Shown piece by piece: positions 51,107 through 62,700 of a stretch of DNA of 64,000 nucleotides. Below the pieces are notes generated by a model. It was not told the origin of the DNA, ran no database searches, and saw nothing but the letters and a program-made list of their open reading frames with translations. Within the stretch, counting starts at the first letter, position 1; each line of letters starts with the position of its first letter. This DNA is from Emiliania huxleyi CCMP1516 (Eukaryota; Haptophyta; Isochrysidales; Noelaerhabdaceae), in contig NW_005199194.1 in the NCBI RefSeq assembly GCF_000372725.1, positions 341,855 to 405,854 of the forward strand, read 5' to 3'. Made by a program: the position numbers and the translations under genes.

Positions 51107-51752
51107 TTGAACGCCGACGCGCTGCTCCGGTTCGGGCTGGCGCCGGCCGCCTCCCCCGCCGCCGCCTCCCCCGCGGCCCTCTTCGCTGGCGCGGACGCGA
51201 CGTCTCCGTTGGCCGGCGCCTGGCTCTTCTTTTCGGTAGGCCGAGTCGCGCCGAGGCGCCGCTCTGTCTGTCGGTCGGTGGATGGGGCGGCGGCCGCTCT
51301 GCTGACAGGGGATGAGATTGGGGGCCGTAGGTTCGCTCTTTCGCCGGTGATGGAGCGGCGGCCGCCGTATGGGTCGTGCCGCGCGAGGGTGGAGGAGGCG
51401 AGATCGAGCCGAGATCGAGTCGAGATCTAGAGATCTAGTTGAGGCCGAGTCGAGATCTAGTCGAGATCTAGCCGAGTCGAGATTTACTTGAGGGCGAGTT
51501 CTATACTTGAGATCGAGTCGAGATCTATACTTGAGATCGAGTCGAGATCTGTGGTTGAGATCGAGTCGAGACTGAGTCGAGATTGCAATCTCGCGGGCTA
51601 CTGCGGCGAGCCGCAGGCCTGTGATGATCACGACAGCTCTGGTTTCTGAGTACGAGACGCTTCTTCACCAGGCCGCCGAGCAGCAGCAGCAGAGCGGCGA
51701 CGACGACGAGCCGACCGGCCCAACGGCGGTGCGGCTAGAGGACGACCTGTGA
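51107..51752 (+). CDS. Possible two-exon hypothetical gene
   Basis: Two plus-strand pieces look coding. About 51107-51236 gives NADALLRFGLAPAASPAAAS and DATSPLAGAWLFFS, followed by a GT donor. 51613-51752 gives MITTALVSEYETLLHQAAEQ and QQQSGDDDEPTGPTAVRLED, ending DL and TGA. The segment between them holds a GAGATCGAGTC minisatellite and ends in GCCGCAG, an acceptor-like sequence. The obvious borders do not keep frame, so the link is uncertain. The ATG at 51624 could also start an independent 42-residue peptide. No family recognised. Confidence 0.3.
51405..51590. repeat. GAGATC(T)GAGTC minisatellite
   Basis: Imperfect tandem units built from GAGTCGAGATCTA and TTGAGATC; likely intronic. Confidence 0.85.
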
Positions 51753-51790
51753 GGGGAAGGGGGGGGGGGGGTCCAGTCCCGCCTCCTCCT

Positions 51791-51890
51791 NNNNNNNNNN
51801 NNNNNNNNNNNNNNNNNNNNNNNNNNNNNNNNNNNNNNNNNNNNNNNNNNNNNNNNNNNNNNNNNNNNNNNNNNNNNNNNNNNNNNNNNN
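51791..51890. other. Assembly gap (100 N)
   Basis: Exactly 100 undetermined bases, the usual placeholder for a gap of unknown size. Confidence 0.99.
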
Positions 51891-52459
51891 GTCGGAGGGC
51901 TTTGACCCCGAGTTTCCGGAGAGAAGGGCGCCCCCCCCCCCCCTGGAAGCGATGTGCGCCTGCTCCTTCTCGCTCTGGCGGCGTTCCTTTGCTGCGACGG
52001 GCCCATCCTCCGCGAAGGGGTTGGGCGCTGCAGCCACTTGGGTTGTCGCTTCCTCTCGCCTCGTGCCTTGACTTATGTGTGTGTCGCGTGTGTGCCGCCA
52101 TGCGAGGGCCTCGCCAGCCGCCGTTCGAGCGGGTCTGTCGCACGCGCAAGGGGGGTTCGGACATCGGAGAAAGCGGCCGGCCGGACGGTGTGTGCGCTTA
52201 GTTGCTGGGGCCCCCGCCCCCCCCCGTGTGCCATGTGTGCCACCCCGCGATCTCCTTTTTGTGGCGCTCTTAAAAGAAGAAAAAGGCCTATCGCGATATC
52301 GACGGTGCTTTGTGAGCACGATTGTGACACGCCCTGTGGCGGCTCACACGCCTGGCGGCTCATACGCCCGTATCCCAGCTGAAGTTAGTGGCACGCCCTA
52401 TAAGCGAGCTCTGCAAGCTTGCTTTCCCTCTCTCCGTCCGAAACCTTGGCGCAACCAAT
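51891..52459. other. Intergenic, nothing recognised
   Basis: No gene with a start and protein-like composition. A C-homopolymer lies at about 51931-51943. Confidence 0.3.
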
Positions 52460-54644
52460 ATGTTGTACTCAATGGGCAAGGCAGCCGCGCTCACCGCCGC
52501 CGACCACAAGGGCATCCCGCTGCTGGCGGCCCTTGACGAGGCGCTCGTCGCCGTCCTCCGCTCGGGCGCCATCAAGCTGCTTCGCGCCGAGTTCCTGCGC
52601 GCCGACGGCTCCGAGGCGATGCTGCCCAAGCTCCTCCACCGGCAAGAGCTGGAGCGGATGGAGCTGGAGCGAGGCATTTGTGTCTTCCTCACGCCGGAGG
52701 AGGCTGTTGCGGCGCTGCGCTCGCTACGCCGAGAAGTCGCCGGGCTGACTTACGGCTGGGCCTCGCCGGACCACCCCGACGTGACCGGAGAGTATCTGGC
52801 CAACGTGCGGCGCTTCCTGCGCCACCCGCTTGGCGAGCACGTGACGGCCCTCTTCTGGGAGTGCGCCACCGCCCCAGACCCACCCCGGACCCAGTGGCTG
52901 CGCGTGTGGAGGGCAGGCCCTAGGCCGCATGTATCTTCTCCGCTCCTTCGCCTCCACACACACACTCGCTCTCCCCTCCTCGCTCTCACCGCCTATCTTC
53001 TCCGCTCCTTCGCCTCTCTCTCCACACACACACTCGCTCTCCCCTCCTCGCTCTCACCGCCCACGCCCGCCTCGCCCGAACAACCTCCCCTCCGCAGCTT
53101 CTCCTCACTCCCGCAAAAGCCGCGAACGGAGGCCGAGGACGAGCTCTTCTCCCAATCGCTCAAGGTCCGCGCCGCCTTCCCTCCGCCGCCCTCTGCGCCC
53201 GTCGCTTTTCATCTACTCGCTCCCCACTCCCTCGCCCGCACACATGCCCTTGCTTCTCCTAAGGACTCTCCTCTTTTCGCGCCTCCGCAGGTCATGGGCG
53301 ACGTCTACGCCTCTGCCTTCGGCACGACCGTCATTCGCCACCGCTCAGTGCCATCCCAGCCGGCGGAGCTGGACGGCGAAGTGGTCATCCTCGTCGAGAA
53401 GGGCGGCGGGCTCGACGGCGCCAGCGCCGAGGCCGAGCTGCGCAGTGCTCTCGGGGCGTTTGAGAACCCGCGCTATGAGGAGGGCCGGTGGCGTGTTCGC
53501 TTCGCAACGTACGCGGCGGCGGAGGAGGCGGTCGAGGCAGCCACCGCAGCGGGTGCGCTGCCGGGCGCGACCGCCGTCTTCCTCTTCTACAACGGCCGCC
53601 CTTACCTCGCTCGCGGGTGCGCTGTGGCTGGCCGCCGCCGCCACCACATGCCACAGCGACTGCTTATGCGCCACACCCCTCTCCGCTGGCAGGTGGACGA
53701 CGTTTGAGAGCGCGGTGAGCACCGAGGCGCTCGTGCGCCTCGCCTACTTCCCAGGGCTTGGCAAGCTACTGGAAGAGCGGCTGCCGCCTAAGGTCATCGA
53801 GATCGACGGCGAGGGGCCCCGTGTGGCAGAGGCGGAGGACCGCGCCGACGAGGGGATGGGGCCGCGTAACAAGCGCGTGATCGCCGCGATCAAGGAGGCC
53901 ACCTTCACGGGCAAAGGCGACAAGCCGGTGGTCGTCGAGCTGTACCGTGAGTACGCTGTCAAGGTGAACATCGCGATGGCTCGCTCGGGCGAGGTGCCGA
54001 AGGGGGAGTACGAGGGCGAGTACAACGCGGCGGGAGAGCGCGAGGGGCGCGGCGTCATGCGATTCGCCAACGGCAACGTCTACGACGGCGAGTGGAAGGC
54101 GGGTAAGCGGGAGGGGCGCGGCGTCATGCGGTTCGCCGACGGCGAGGTGTACGACGGCGAGTGGAAGGCGGGTCTGCCGGAGGGGCGCGGCGTCTACCGG
54201 TATGCCGACGACGACGTCTACGAGGGCGAGTTCAAGGCGGGTACGAGGGAGGGGCGCGGCGTCTACCGGCTCGCCAACGGCGACGTCTACGAGGGCGAGT
54301 TCAAGGCGGGTAAGCAGGAGGGGCGCGGCGTCATGCGGTACGTCGACGGCGATGTCTACGACGGCGAGTGGAAGGCGGGTGAGAGGGAGGGGCGCGGCGT
54401 CATGCGGTTTGCCAGCGGCGCCGTCTACGAGGGCGAGTGGAAGGCGGGCAAGGAAGTCGTGCTTCTACCCATCTCGACCGCGTCGTCCTCCGGCGGAAGC
54501 TCCGCGTCGCCCGCGGCCGCTTCCCGAGCGCGCTCGTCGCGCATCCGCTCGTGGTGGGCCTGCCGACGCGCCACGCCGGCGCCCGTGTGCCTCGCCGCCG
54601 CGTCCGGCGACGGCATCGATGCTGTCCAGTCAAAGCCTGACTGA
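52460..54644 (+). CDS. MORN-repeat protein, four exons
   Basis: Exons 52460-52860, 53098-53164, 53291-53616 and 53693-54644 total 1746 nt and keep frame at each junction, giving 581 residues from MLYSMGKAAALTAADHKGIP. The N-terminal two thirds contain FWDFSSLPQKPRTEAEDELF, MGDVYASAFGTTVIRHRSVP, YNGRPYLARGWTTFESAVST and PPKVIEID. This domain is often found in algal proteins next to MORN or ankyrin repeats; its function is unknown to me. Residues about 410-550 are six MORN repeats of 23 residues (YDGEWKAGKREGRGVMRFAD type), which usually bind phospholipids or organise membrane junctions. The tail after the last repeat is Ser/Ala/Arg-rich and ends without homology. The introns are GT-AG (52861-53097, 53165-53290, 53617-53692). 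The first contains a tandem duplication of about 63 bp. Confidence 0.85.
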
Positions 54645-54891
54645 AAATCGCAGCAACGAGCGTGATCCACGACCGCCGAAAAGTCGCCCTGCCCCAATCT
54701 CGAACACATCTCGAGTCCTCTCACATTGTACATACATAGATTCTCAGAATTTCGGTCGGGGCTCGGATTTCGTTTCTCAAAAAAGTCGTACCGGTTTTAG
54801 CGAGAGCGGGCTGAGTGTAGCGGCGACTCGCGTCGAATTTGCGGGCGACGGTCACGTCGCCGCGGCGTCATCGATGGCGGCGGTACCTCGC

Positions 54892-55107
54892 TTAGCCTAA
54901 TAACGTACCTAATTACTAGCACTATCAAACTATTAGCCTAATAACGTACCTAATTATTAGCACGCTGCTATTAAGCTAATAATTAGCATTTTTCACGAAA
55001 CTGATTGTGTAAATAAGCTAATTATTAAGCTAATAGGTGAAAAAATGCTAATTATTAGGTATGTGCTAACAATTAGGTACGTTATTAGGCTAATAGTTTG
55101 ATAGTGC
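54892..55107. mobile_element. AT-rich foldback (MITE-like) element
   Basis: 54919-55107 is an inverted repeat. The left arm starts GCACTATCAAACTATTAGCC and runs through TAATAACGTACCTAATTATT and GCTAATAATTAGCATTTTTC. The right arm is its complement, ending GGCTAATAGTTTGATAGTGC. Arms are about 80-90 bp around a short loop. A partial direct copy of the arm (TAGCCTAATAACGTACCTAA) lies just outside on the left. It is strongly AT-rich inside a GC-rich region. The right end touches repeat copy 55107-55170. No transposase is present, so it would be non-autonomous. Confidence 0.8.
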
Positions 55108-55170
55108 AACGAGCTTTTTTGTATTGAAGAGAGTCTGACGTCCGTCATCAGTGACACGAGCGGTGTCTTC
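55107..55170 (+). repeat. Dispersed 65 bp repeat, copy 2
   Basis: Matches 50283-50347; starts exactly where the foldback element ends. Confidence 0.85.
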
Positions 55171-55613
55171 TGACCTCCCGTCCACTGGGCCACGGACTGG
55201 GCACGGCGGACTGGCACTGGGCCAGTGGGACTGGGCTCTGGGGGGAGGCGGGGGCCCAAGAGGGTGTCCATACGGGGGGAGATGGGGTCCCATGGCCCGC
55301 CGCAGAGTTTTTTTTCTTTTTTGCAGAAATCCTTTAGTTTCGCCGCATTTGGACTGGCGTTGCGTGGGTCCTAGCGATCTATATCTGGGTCCTGTGTATG
55401 GGGCGCCCCTCGCTGGCTTTCATCCTGGCTGACTTTGGTTTTGACGTTGATGCGAAAAGACTTTGTTGAATCCTCCAAGCAGCAGGCCTGTGGATGGTTT
55501 GCTCCGAATCTCACCGCCGGCGCTGTAGTCGAGAGCATGCCCGTATGGCTTCAGCAACAAAATCTAACGCCAGACGCGGAGATTCACTCGCTCCTCAGCC
55601 TCTGTACTGTGCA
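55171..55613. other. No supported gene
   Basis: A short plus frame at 55435-55632 (MRKDFVESSKQQACGWFAPN, TAGAVVESMPVWLQQQNLTP) is protein-like but overlaps the better minus-strand exon at 55614 and has no domain. Confidence 0.3.
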
Positions 55614-55975
55614 TCAGTTGAGACCTTTGTGAACTGGCCCCTCGTTTGGGAATTGAGGTGGGCCTTTGTGCCAGCATTGTCGGTGAGCGTCTGCTTGCAC
55701 CGTCCAGCTTTTCCAGTTCACTTTGCGATGCATGCGCGAGGAAGAGGACGAGGAGGAGGAGGAACCCCCCCTCCCCCCCCCCCCCCCTCCGGCCGCGGCC
55801 ATGCAGCATGCCCTAACACTAAGTCGAGCAGCGCCCGCTCGGTGTTGCCGAAGGCGACAAAAGCCCCCTTCCAGCCGAGCCGATCGCCACCCTTGCACGC
55901 AAGCGAGCTCGTAAGTTTCAAGTCGCCAACGAGGCGCACATGCCCTTTGCCGATGTTCGCCGCCGCCACGTTACG
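55614..55975 (-). CDS. Hypothetical protein, two-exon fragment
   Basis: The minus strand has a protein-like segment from about 55975 (NVAAANIGKGHVRLVGDLKL, then SSLACKGGDRLGWKGAFVAF and GNTERALLDLVLGHAAWP). A C/G-rich tract at about 55765-55792 separates it from KVNWKSWTVQADAHRQCWHK and GPPQFPNEGPVHKGLN, ending at TGA 55614. The frames differ, so an intron over the tract is likely. No ATG and no recognised family. Confidence 0.4.
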
Positions 55976-56982
55976 ACTAGCACTAGCCGTCTTCCACCTG
56001 GTCCCTCGGGTCCCTGCTGCTCCTAATCTCTTCGTACATCCTCCTGCGGCTATACGCGGCCCCGAAAGAATTCTTAAGCAACAGGGGCCCCTGTGAGGGG
56101 GGCGTCTGCTGCGTCAGTCGAAAATTCTTTAGGGACACACGGGAACTTCTTTCTCGAAGAGAGGCAGAGGGCTCCGCGCGAAAATTCTTTGCCCCACGAT
56201 TTCTTTTCCTTGTTCTTTTCGGTTCTTGTTTTTGTGTGTTCTTTTTTCGCGCAATCTTCAAATTCTTTTTCGCCACCAGGCGCACTAAAATACCTCGGAG
56301 CCCGCCAGAGCGGCCAGGGTTCCAACTTTTTCCGGGGTATCTAGACATGGTATGGTAGCATCGGCGGCCCAAAGGGGTGGGGGTATGGTCCTGACCGCCC
56401 AAGACTAGCGGCCCTACCATACCCCCAAGCAGGTCTGCCACAGGCGGGGGGGTATGTGGCGCGAACAGCTTCAGCGTTTCTCGCCCGCTCTGCTGAGGGC
56501 GAGGCGCCGAGCTACGGTTCCAACGCTGCAGCACTCTCCCTCTATTCACAGCAGAGATGGCTTGGGTACCCCTAGGCTTAAAAGGGTGGGCCCTGGGGCG
56601 CCTGCGGCTTAAACGGCTTAATTAAAGCGGGCCATGGCCCATTTTAAGCTAGGCTGCCTGGGCCGCCGATTCCTTAAACGGTCTTAAACGCTTAAACGGT
56701 CCGCGGGAGAGCTCCCGAGGTCGATGCACGATGGTCCGGGAGGCTCCCGGTAGACGCCGGAGGCTGGGAAGCCGGCTACAGTCAGCACGCGCCCCGTATG
56801 CGAGTATGGCTCCTGCCAGTGCAACAGACTTACAGATGTGTCTTCAGAGGCGGGTTTGTGCCTAACAACGGCAGTATTGGAGAAAACGGCGCGGAACCCA
56901 GCGACGCATGCCGGCGAGGCCGATTTTCTTAAACGGTCTTGAAAGAGGGACCCCCCGTGCCTGCAATCTCTTAAGGTCCTCC
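55976..56982. other. Repeat-like spacer
   Basis: Contains several GAAAATTCTTT words (56085-56275), a block of CTTAAACGGT words (56605-56700 and 56931-56942), and no supported gene. Confidence 0.4.
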
Positions 56983-57332
56983 GGGCCAGTTTCGGGGGGC
57001 AAACCCTGCACACCCCTAGAGCCCCAGGTAAGGCCCAGGTGTGGCCTAGGGCATCAGAAGGGACCAAGAGGAGTCCAGTCTGAGCCATAGAGCCCATGTC
57101 TTTGCCCCCGAAGGTCGCGTTCAAATGCCCGGAACGGACGTTACAGTGGTGTCCGGCCGGCGCGATCACCGAGCTGTGACGCTCAGGGAAGCCTGATGAG
57201 GTACTGGTTTCTTTGCCCAGGCCTGCCTGGCTGGCCTACGACCCGTGCATTCGCCGTGCTGGATCAGCTGAGCATGGTTTGTGGGAGAATCCCCCGGTCA
57301 GATCTTCAGATATTTTAACGGATGACCGAAAC
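56983..57332 (+). repeat. Dispersed ~330 bp element, copy B
   Basis: Near-identical to 21966-22296 along its length. A roughly 20-30 bp stretch near 57222-57250 differs in sequence and length. The minus strand remains open leftwards to 56684 here, but without an ATG. Confidence 0.85.
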
Positions 57333-58199
57333 CACCCCGCGTTTTTGCCCATCGTTTTTTCAAAAGATACAATGATTCTATCGCGCCCTCTCGCCGCATT
57401 GTAATCCCGGTTCCCGCCGTCTACGGGGTGTGGACCCTGAGTTGACCAGGGGTTGTGCGCTGGGCCCTCCTGCTCGGCTCCAGCCAGTAGACAAGTCTTG
57501 TCATTAACAGAGTAGAAGGATCTGACCTCGGGGCCGATGTGACCAAGCGCTGGTAGCGTGGTTTAACCTCACACCCATGGTCTCACAGTGTGCCGGCAGT
57601 CGCCGAGCAGTGTCGCTCACACAAGCCGCAGCACAAGTGACTGAGGGCCAGTGAGGGCGAGCCCATCGCTGTCACAGCTGTGGCAGCCGCACAGTAGGCT
57701 GTGTCAACTGTGCAGAGTGTGTGAGCAGCAGAGGAGCTGTCCAGGCTTCTGTCGCAAAGAGCTGCATGCCACCGAAGGCGCTGTCGAGGTTCGCCGAGCG
57801 CGGCGCAGGTTGAGGGAAGCCGCCATCGACGAGCGCGTTGGACTTTTCACTCCGGATAAAGTTGCGGCACGCACATGAGCTGCGGCCGTGCCGCCGTCAT
57901 AGCGGCGAGGCGCGGGACCGTCTGTGGCGAGGTGGGTCGCGTCCCTCGATTTCCTCAACTCACGGCTTTATTTTGTGTAAAAGATCGCACGTCCACTAGT
58001 ACGTAGTCGTTAGAAGATTACAGCGTACAGCCCCCCCGCAATACCAATAGACACGCACAGATCTCAGATGCGCAACTCTCGCAGAGGCGAGTGGACCGTG
58101 ACGCGTGCGCTGCATGCTTCGGTGTGCAATAGCCAATCTAGGGGCACACACGGGCGGTGGGGCTCAAGTCACTCCACCTTGACCCTGCATTCAGCCGAC
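57333..58199. other. Intergenic, nothing recognised
   Basis: No gene, RNA or repeat copy that I can support. Confidence 0.3.
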
Positions 58200-58590
58200 T
58201 CAAGGCCCGCCAACGTAACCTGCGCCTTGCCTATGGGTCTCTCCTGATTCCGAGGACCACGCTGACATGGCACACGAAACCTTGTCGCTGAAGTACTCGC
58301 TCTCGCTGCCGCCAGAGGAGCTAGGCACGATGGGATGGAAATGCGCAACGGAAATGGCAGGCTCTGCGTGCGGGACGGTGGCGGCGGAGGGCTCGCTGCG
58401 AGAGTCGTGGCTGCTGCTGCCGGGGTCGCGTGCTTCTGGGGTCGGCTGATGGCTGCTGCTGGGGTGCACGCTCGGCAGAAGCGGCGGCAGCGCTTCAGCG
58501 GCTGGAGCTCCGAGGCCTCGAGTCCGCAGCCGCAACTCCCAGTCCATTCGCTCTTTTTCGCAGAGCAGTTGCCTAGAGAGCGAGGTGGAG
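58200..58590 (-). CDS. Possible 3' exon or small hypothetical protein
   Basis: A minus-strand frame ending at TGA 58200 encodes MDWELRLRTRGLGAPAAEAL, then SSSHDSRSEPSAATVPHAEP and SVAHFHPIVPSSSGGSESEY. It is Ser/Pro-rich and could be the cytosolic tail of the membrane protein immediately upstream, joined by an intron near 58600-58680, or a separate gene. Confidence 0.35.
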
Positions 58591-58616
58591 GTGGGGTCAG
58601 GCACGTCCCTCGGCAC

Positions 58617-59378
58617 TCATGTATGCGAACGCGGATGGGGATGGGGAGGGGGAGGGGAGGAGGGGGGGCGGGGTTGCCTCACGCGCCGCCGGCTCGCAGC
58701 CAACTGACGGACTGCCGACGCCAAGCGCTGCGCGGGCACATGGCCCTGCATGATCAGCTCGCCCGCCGCCATCCCGAGCAGGTAGGCACCGGCCCGGTCG
58801 AGAGCAAGGTGTGCGCCATAGGCAGAGGGATTGTCGGTCGCCCAGGAGCGGCTCGCGCGCACAAACTCCACTAGGCACACGCCCGCACAATGCTCCACCG
58901 CGCGGCTACACTTCCAGTCGAGAGGCCGCGGCATCCACATGAGCATGACCCCAAAGGCTGCCCGGCCCAGCCTCGCCTGGGTGCTGCCGACGTAAGCCGC
59001 ATACTCCGTTGCGCTGATCAGCGGAGTGGCGCACTGTGCGCAGTATACGGCCTGGAAGATTGGGCCAAGGGAGATCACGCATCCACAGAGCCTCGCGACG
59101 GCGTCTCCGCTGATGATCTTCCCAAATTGATTGCTTCGAGCCAAAAGGGGCAGCAGGGACGTCAGCAGAAGAAGGGCCGTCTGAGCGACAAGGAAAGCAC
59201 CATTCGTGATGTACAGCGCCGCACCGAGCGCAAAGCAGGCAGGAGCAACGAGCAACCCCATGACGGGCGCATCGCCCGCATCGGTTGCCTCTTCCTCCAG
59301 TGAGAGCGAGTCGTCAGGTGGCAGGCTATCGTAGTCATCGTCAGGCAGGCTATCGTAGGGGGTGTATCGGCCCTCCAT
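58617..59378 (-). CDS. Membrane protein, unrecognised
   Basis: A 253-residue frame; ATG 59378 gives MEGRYTPYDSLPDDDYDSLP. The frame is open upstream but has no ATG. An acidic N-terminus with a repeated YDSLPxDD motif precedes hydrophobic segments near residues 40-60, 62-80, 90-112 and 125-145. A Cys-containing C-terminal half follows (RPLDWKCSRAVEHCAGVCLV). The last 25 residues (PPSSPPPPHPHPRSHT) read like intron sequence, so the real C-terminus may lie in the frame at 58200-58590. No family recognised. Confidence 0.6.
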   Translation of the reverse strand: MEGRYTPYDSLPDDDYDSLPPDDSLSLEEEATDAGDAPVMGLLVAPACFALGAALYITNGAFLVAQTALLLLTSLLPLLARSNQFGKIISGDAVARLCGCVISLGPIFQAVYCAQCATPLISATEYAAYVGSTQARLGRAAFGVMLMWMPRPLDWKCSRAVEHCAGVCLVEFVRASRSWATDNPSAYGAHLALDRAGAYLLGMAAGELIMQGHVPAQRLASAVRQLAASRRRVRQPRPPSSPPPPHPHPRSHT

Positions 59379-59786
59379 CGCAGGCAAGAAGAATTTTACA
59401 AGCGCAGCCCGATCGCGCGAGCAGCAGCCTCGTTCTGCGAGCGCTTGGTCGCCACAAAGATGACGTCGCTTCGGCGAGGCGCGCCGTGTCGGTCGTGAAT
59501 GCGGCGGCGCACTGCTTCGGGCTGAGGCGGCACTCCCACCGCGAGCGCTCGGGCGGCTGTACCCCGGGCCGGCTTTCTTTGTTTTGGGCTTTTTCAAGCC
59601 GACGGTAAGGCTTCAACCCAGATGGTCTGCTGCACTGACTCACGCAAAAAGCGAGCACCGTGAGCTTCTGGCCGTCGAACTGACGCGCCCGCCTGAGAAG
59701 TCCCGCGACTTGCTCGGGTTTAGCATGTGCACGACCGCCTGCGCGATGATCTCGCGCATCTTTAACGACTCCCGACCGGCTGCCAA

Positions 59787-62700
59787 CTACAACACCCAGG
59801 GCTTCGCCCTGAGCGTCACGAGCCGCCGCTCCCCGCGCTCCAGCAACGCCCTGTCCGACTTGCAGCCGGCGGCGCGCTGCAGCGCCACCTCGAGCTCAGC
59901 TCGGCGCAGGCCACCTCGCGTTGCGCCGATGGCCTTCTCCAGCGCACCCTCCGCCTCCCTTCGCGCCCGCAGCTCCTCCGCGCCGGCGACGCTCGCCGCA
60001 CCCGCCGGGTAGTGATGCACGCCGGCGGCCCGGGCGTCCGCAATGGCCGCCTGGAGCGCCTCGACATCCTCCTGCGCCGCGGCGGACAGCATCGCTTGCA
60101 GCGCCTCCTCGCGCACACGCCGCAGCTGACGCGCCGCCTTGCGGGCGATGTGGCCGCGCCCGGCCGCCTGAATGGCGACGGCGACCTTTGCCTGCATCTC
60201 GAGCCGGCGCGTGCGCAGGCCCTCGAGCACGCCCGAGGCGAAGAAGACGCGCGCCTTGCCGCAGCGGAACTTTTGGCCGGGCACGGCGAGCTTCTGGAGC
60301 AGCGCCAACACGCGGTCCTTGGGCGCCTTGCTCGCAAAACTCGCCTTGGTGACGAGACCGGGAACCACGAGGAATCCGAAGTTGCCGCAAAACTCGTCAA
60401 AGGGCATGCGGTCGAGGAATCCGGTGCGGGCGACACGCAGCGCGTCGAGCATGCCAGATGTGTTGAGCTGGCGCGTGATGACGGCGTCCTCGACCAGGTC
60501 GGGCTTCTTCTGGTCGTTGGATTTGAAGCAGCGCACGAAGTGCAGGTCGCACTTGTCGAGCGTGCCGACGAGGTCCGTGAGCTGCGCCGAGAAGGTGTCG
60601 GTGACGCCCTTGAACTTGGTCGACTTGAACTTCTTCCGGTCGCCCGCCGCGGGCGCCACGTCCGCCGGCTCGGTGAAGAGCTCCTTGAGCAGCTCGTTGT
60701 CAGAGAACTGCATCAGCACGACGAGGTCGCCGTTGAGCGGGTCCGTGTTCTTGTCGAGCCAGGCGCGGGTGCCGTAGTTGACCAGGCCAGCAAAGTGGTT
60801 GATGCCGAAGCCGTCCTTTGGGCCGACGCCCTTCATGCGCACGATGATGCCGCCCTTTCCGTGCTGCGCCATCACCTTCTCGGTGAAGCCCTCGTCCGAC
60901 CCCTTTGGCACGACGCACTCCTCGCTCAGGATGGCGAGCAGCCCCGTGTTTGGCGCCTCGAGCGTCTGGATGAGCGCGCCGTTGTCGGTGTAAGACATGT
61001 CGGGGGCGTCAATGTCTTCCTCCTGGTAGGCGCGCATCGTCTCGACGAAGACGGTCTTGGTGAAGAGCGCCTGCAGCTTCTCGTTCGCAAAATTGATGCA
61101 CAGCTGCTCCAGCGAGTTCTTCTCGAAGATCTCAAAGCCGAAGATGTCGACGATGCCGATGACGTGGGCGGTCGCCCGCGGCGAGTAGATGTTGCGCGCC
61201 TCGGCGAGCGCGCGGTTGATCTGGAGGATGAGGCGGTCGAAGAGCTTCGAGTAGATGGCCTTGGCGAGGGCATCCCGGTTGTCGCCCGCCGCGACGAGGC
61301 TCAGGTCGTAGATGTCGCCGCCAGGCTTGACCTTGCGCTTAGTCAGCGCTTGTGCAAGGCTGCCCTGCTGCAGGCCGAGCACCGCCTCGCAGCCCGCGAT
61401 GGACGGGGCGCTCGAATGTTCGACGGCCGCCGCGTCCCTGTTGGCCGCGTCGAAGCGCACGTTGCCGAGCAGCAGCACCCCCGCGACCAGCTGCCACAGC
61501 TCATCCAGCGCCGCGCCCTCCCACGCCTGGTTGGCGAGCGCATTCTCGAGCTCCGCCCACAACATCTTGTCGGTGCGCTCGCCGCCCGACTCGCCGGTGT
61601 GGCCGCCCGCCAGATAGGCGTACGCACTCGGCTCGGCCGACGGCAGACGCAGCTCCTTGAGCAGAGCGGGCGACGCGCCGCGCAACAGCGCGTAGAAACA
61701 GTGGTACGAGCGCTCGCCCGGGCCGCACTGCGTGACGCGGGTCTTCTCGAGGAGGTAGGTGTTGAGGCTGGCGCCCTGGATCCGCGCGCTCGGGTCAAAG
61801 TTGAGCGTGGTGAACTTTCCCATGCGCGACGAGTTGTCGTTGAGCACCGTCTTGGCGCAGCCTGTCCGCCAAGGCACCACGGTGGTGAGAGGAGGAGCGG
61901 AGCGAGCGCCGGCGGGCACATGGTGTGGTCGATGGCCCCCCGAGAGAGGGCGCGGGGGGCAGCGGAGGGCCGTGTGACGCCGCGAAGCGGCCCGGGGACT
62001 GCGGGCTCTCAGGGTGCGCTCTGGGTGCCGCACCAAAGCCCTCAGTGATGGGGTCGGAGCCGTAGAGGCGGGTCTCGAGCTCCGGGCTGGTGTTGCTGAC
62101 GTATCGGAGGTAGAGCATCACGTGGCGCGCGGACTCGGTCTTCCCGGCCCCCGACTCGCCGCTCACAATGATAGCCTGGCTGCGCCCGTTGTGGATCATC
62201 GCCCGGTGCGCCGCACTCGCAATCTCAAAGGTGTGCGGCGGCTCGGCTGGGAGCGAGTGGGCATTCTTGTACTGCGCGAGCACCGCCTCCGAGAAGAGGC
62301 CCATCCTCTTGTACGGATTGACAGCAATGAGCACGGAGCCGCAGCGCGTGTAAATCGCGTCGTGCGCGTGCCGCGTCCGAAGCTTGTCGAGCACGAAGCC
62401 GGCGTCGATGGTGTCGGCCTGGCCAAGGTCTGGCGTGTCGCTGGCCCCGGGCTCACGCGGCAGCGCGCCGTCCGCCGTCTCGCGCGCCTCCGCGCTGTCG
62501 ACGCTCACCTTGCCCGCCGCGTCGCGATGCACTCCGGCTGCACGGGCGGCGATGCTCCTCCGTCCCTTAGCCACCGCGTCGCGCTCAGCCTCTTCCGCCG
62601 CCGCCAGCCGCCCCTCGGCATACGCCAGCGAATCGCGCAGTGCCGCTGCCTCCGCCTCGGCCGTCGCCAGCCGCGACCCCTCCGCCCGTGCCGCCAGCGC

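Noticed and set aside
56684-57169. 161-codon minus-strand frame in repeat copy B as a gene
   Set aside because: It starts at GTG, has no domain, and only the repeat part is shared with copy A; the rest is not conserved.
62033-62040. GC donor at 62039 for the myosin intron
   Set aside because: The GT donor at 62033 keeps frame and restores the conserved GFGxAKT motif of myosins, whereas the GC donor would delete it.
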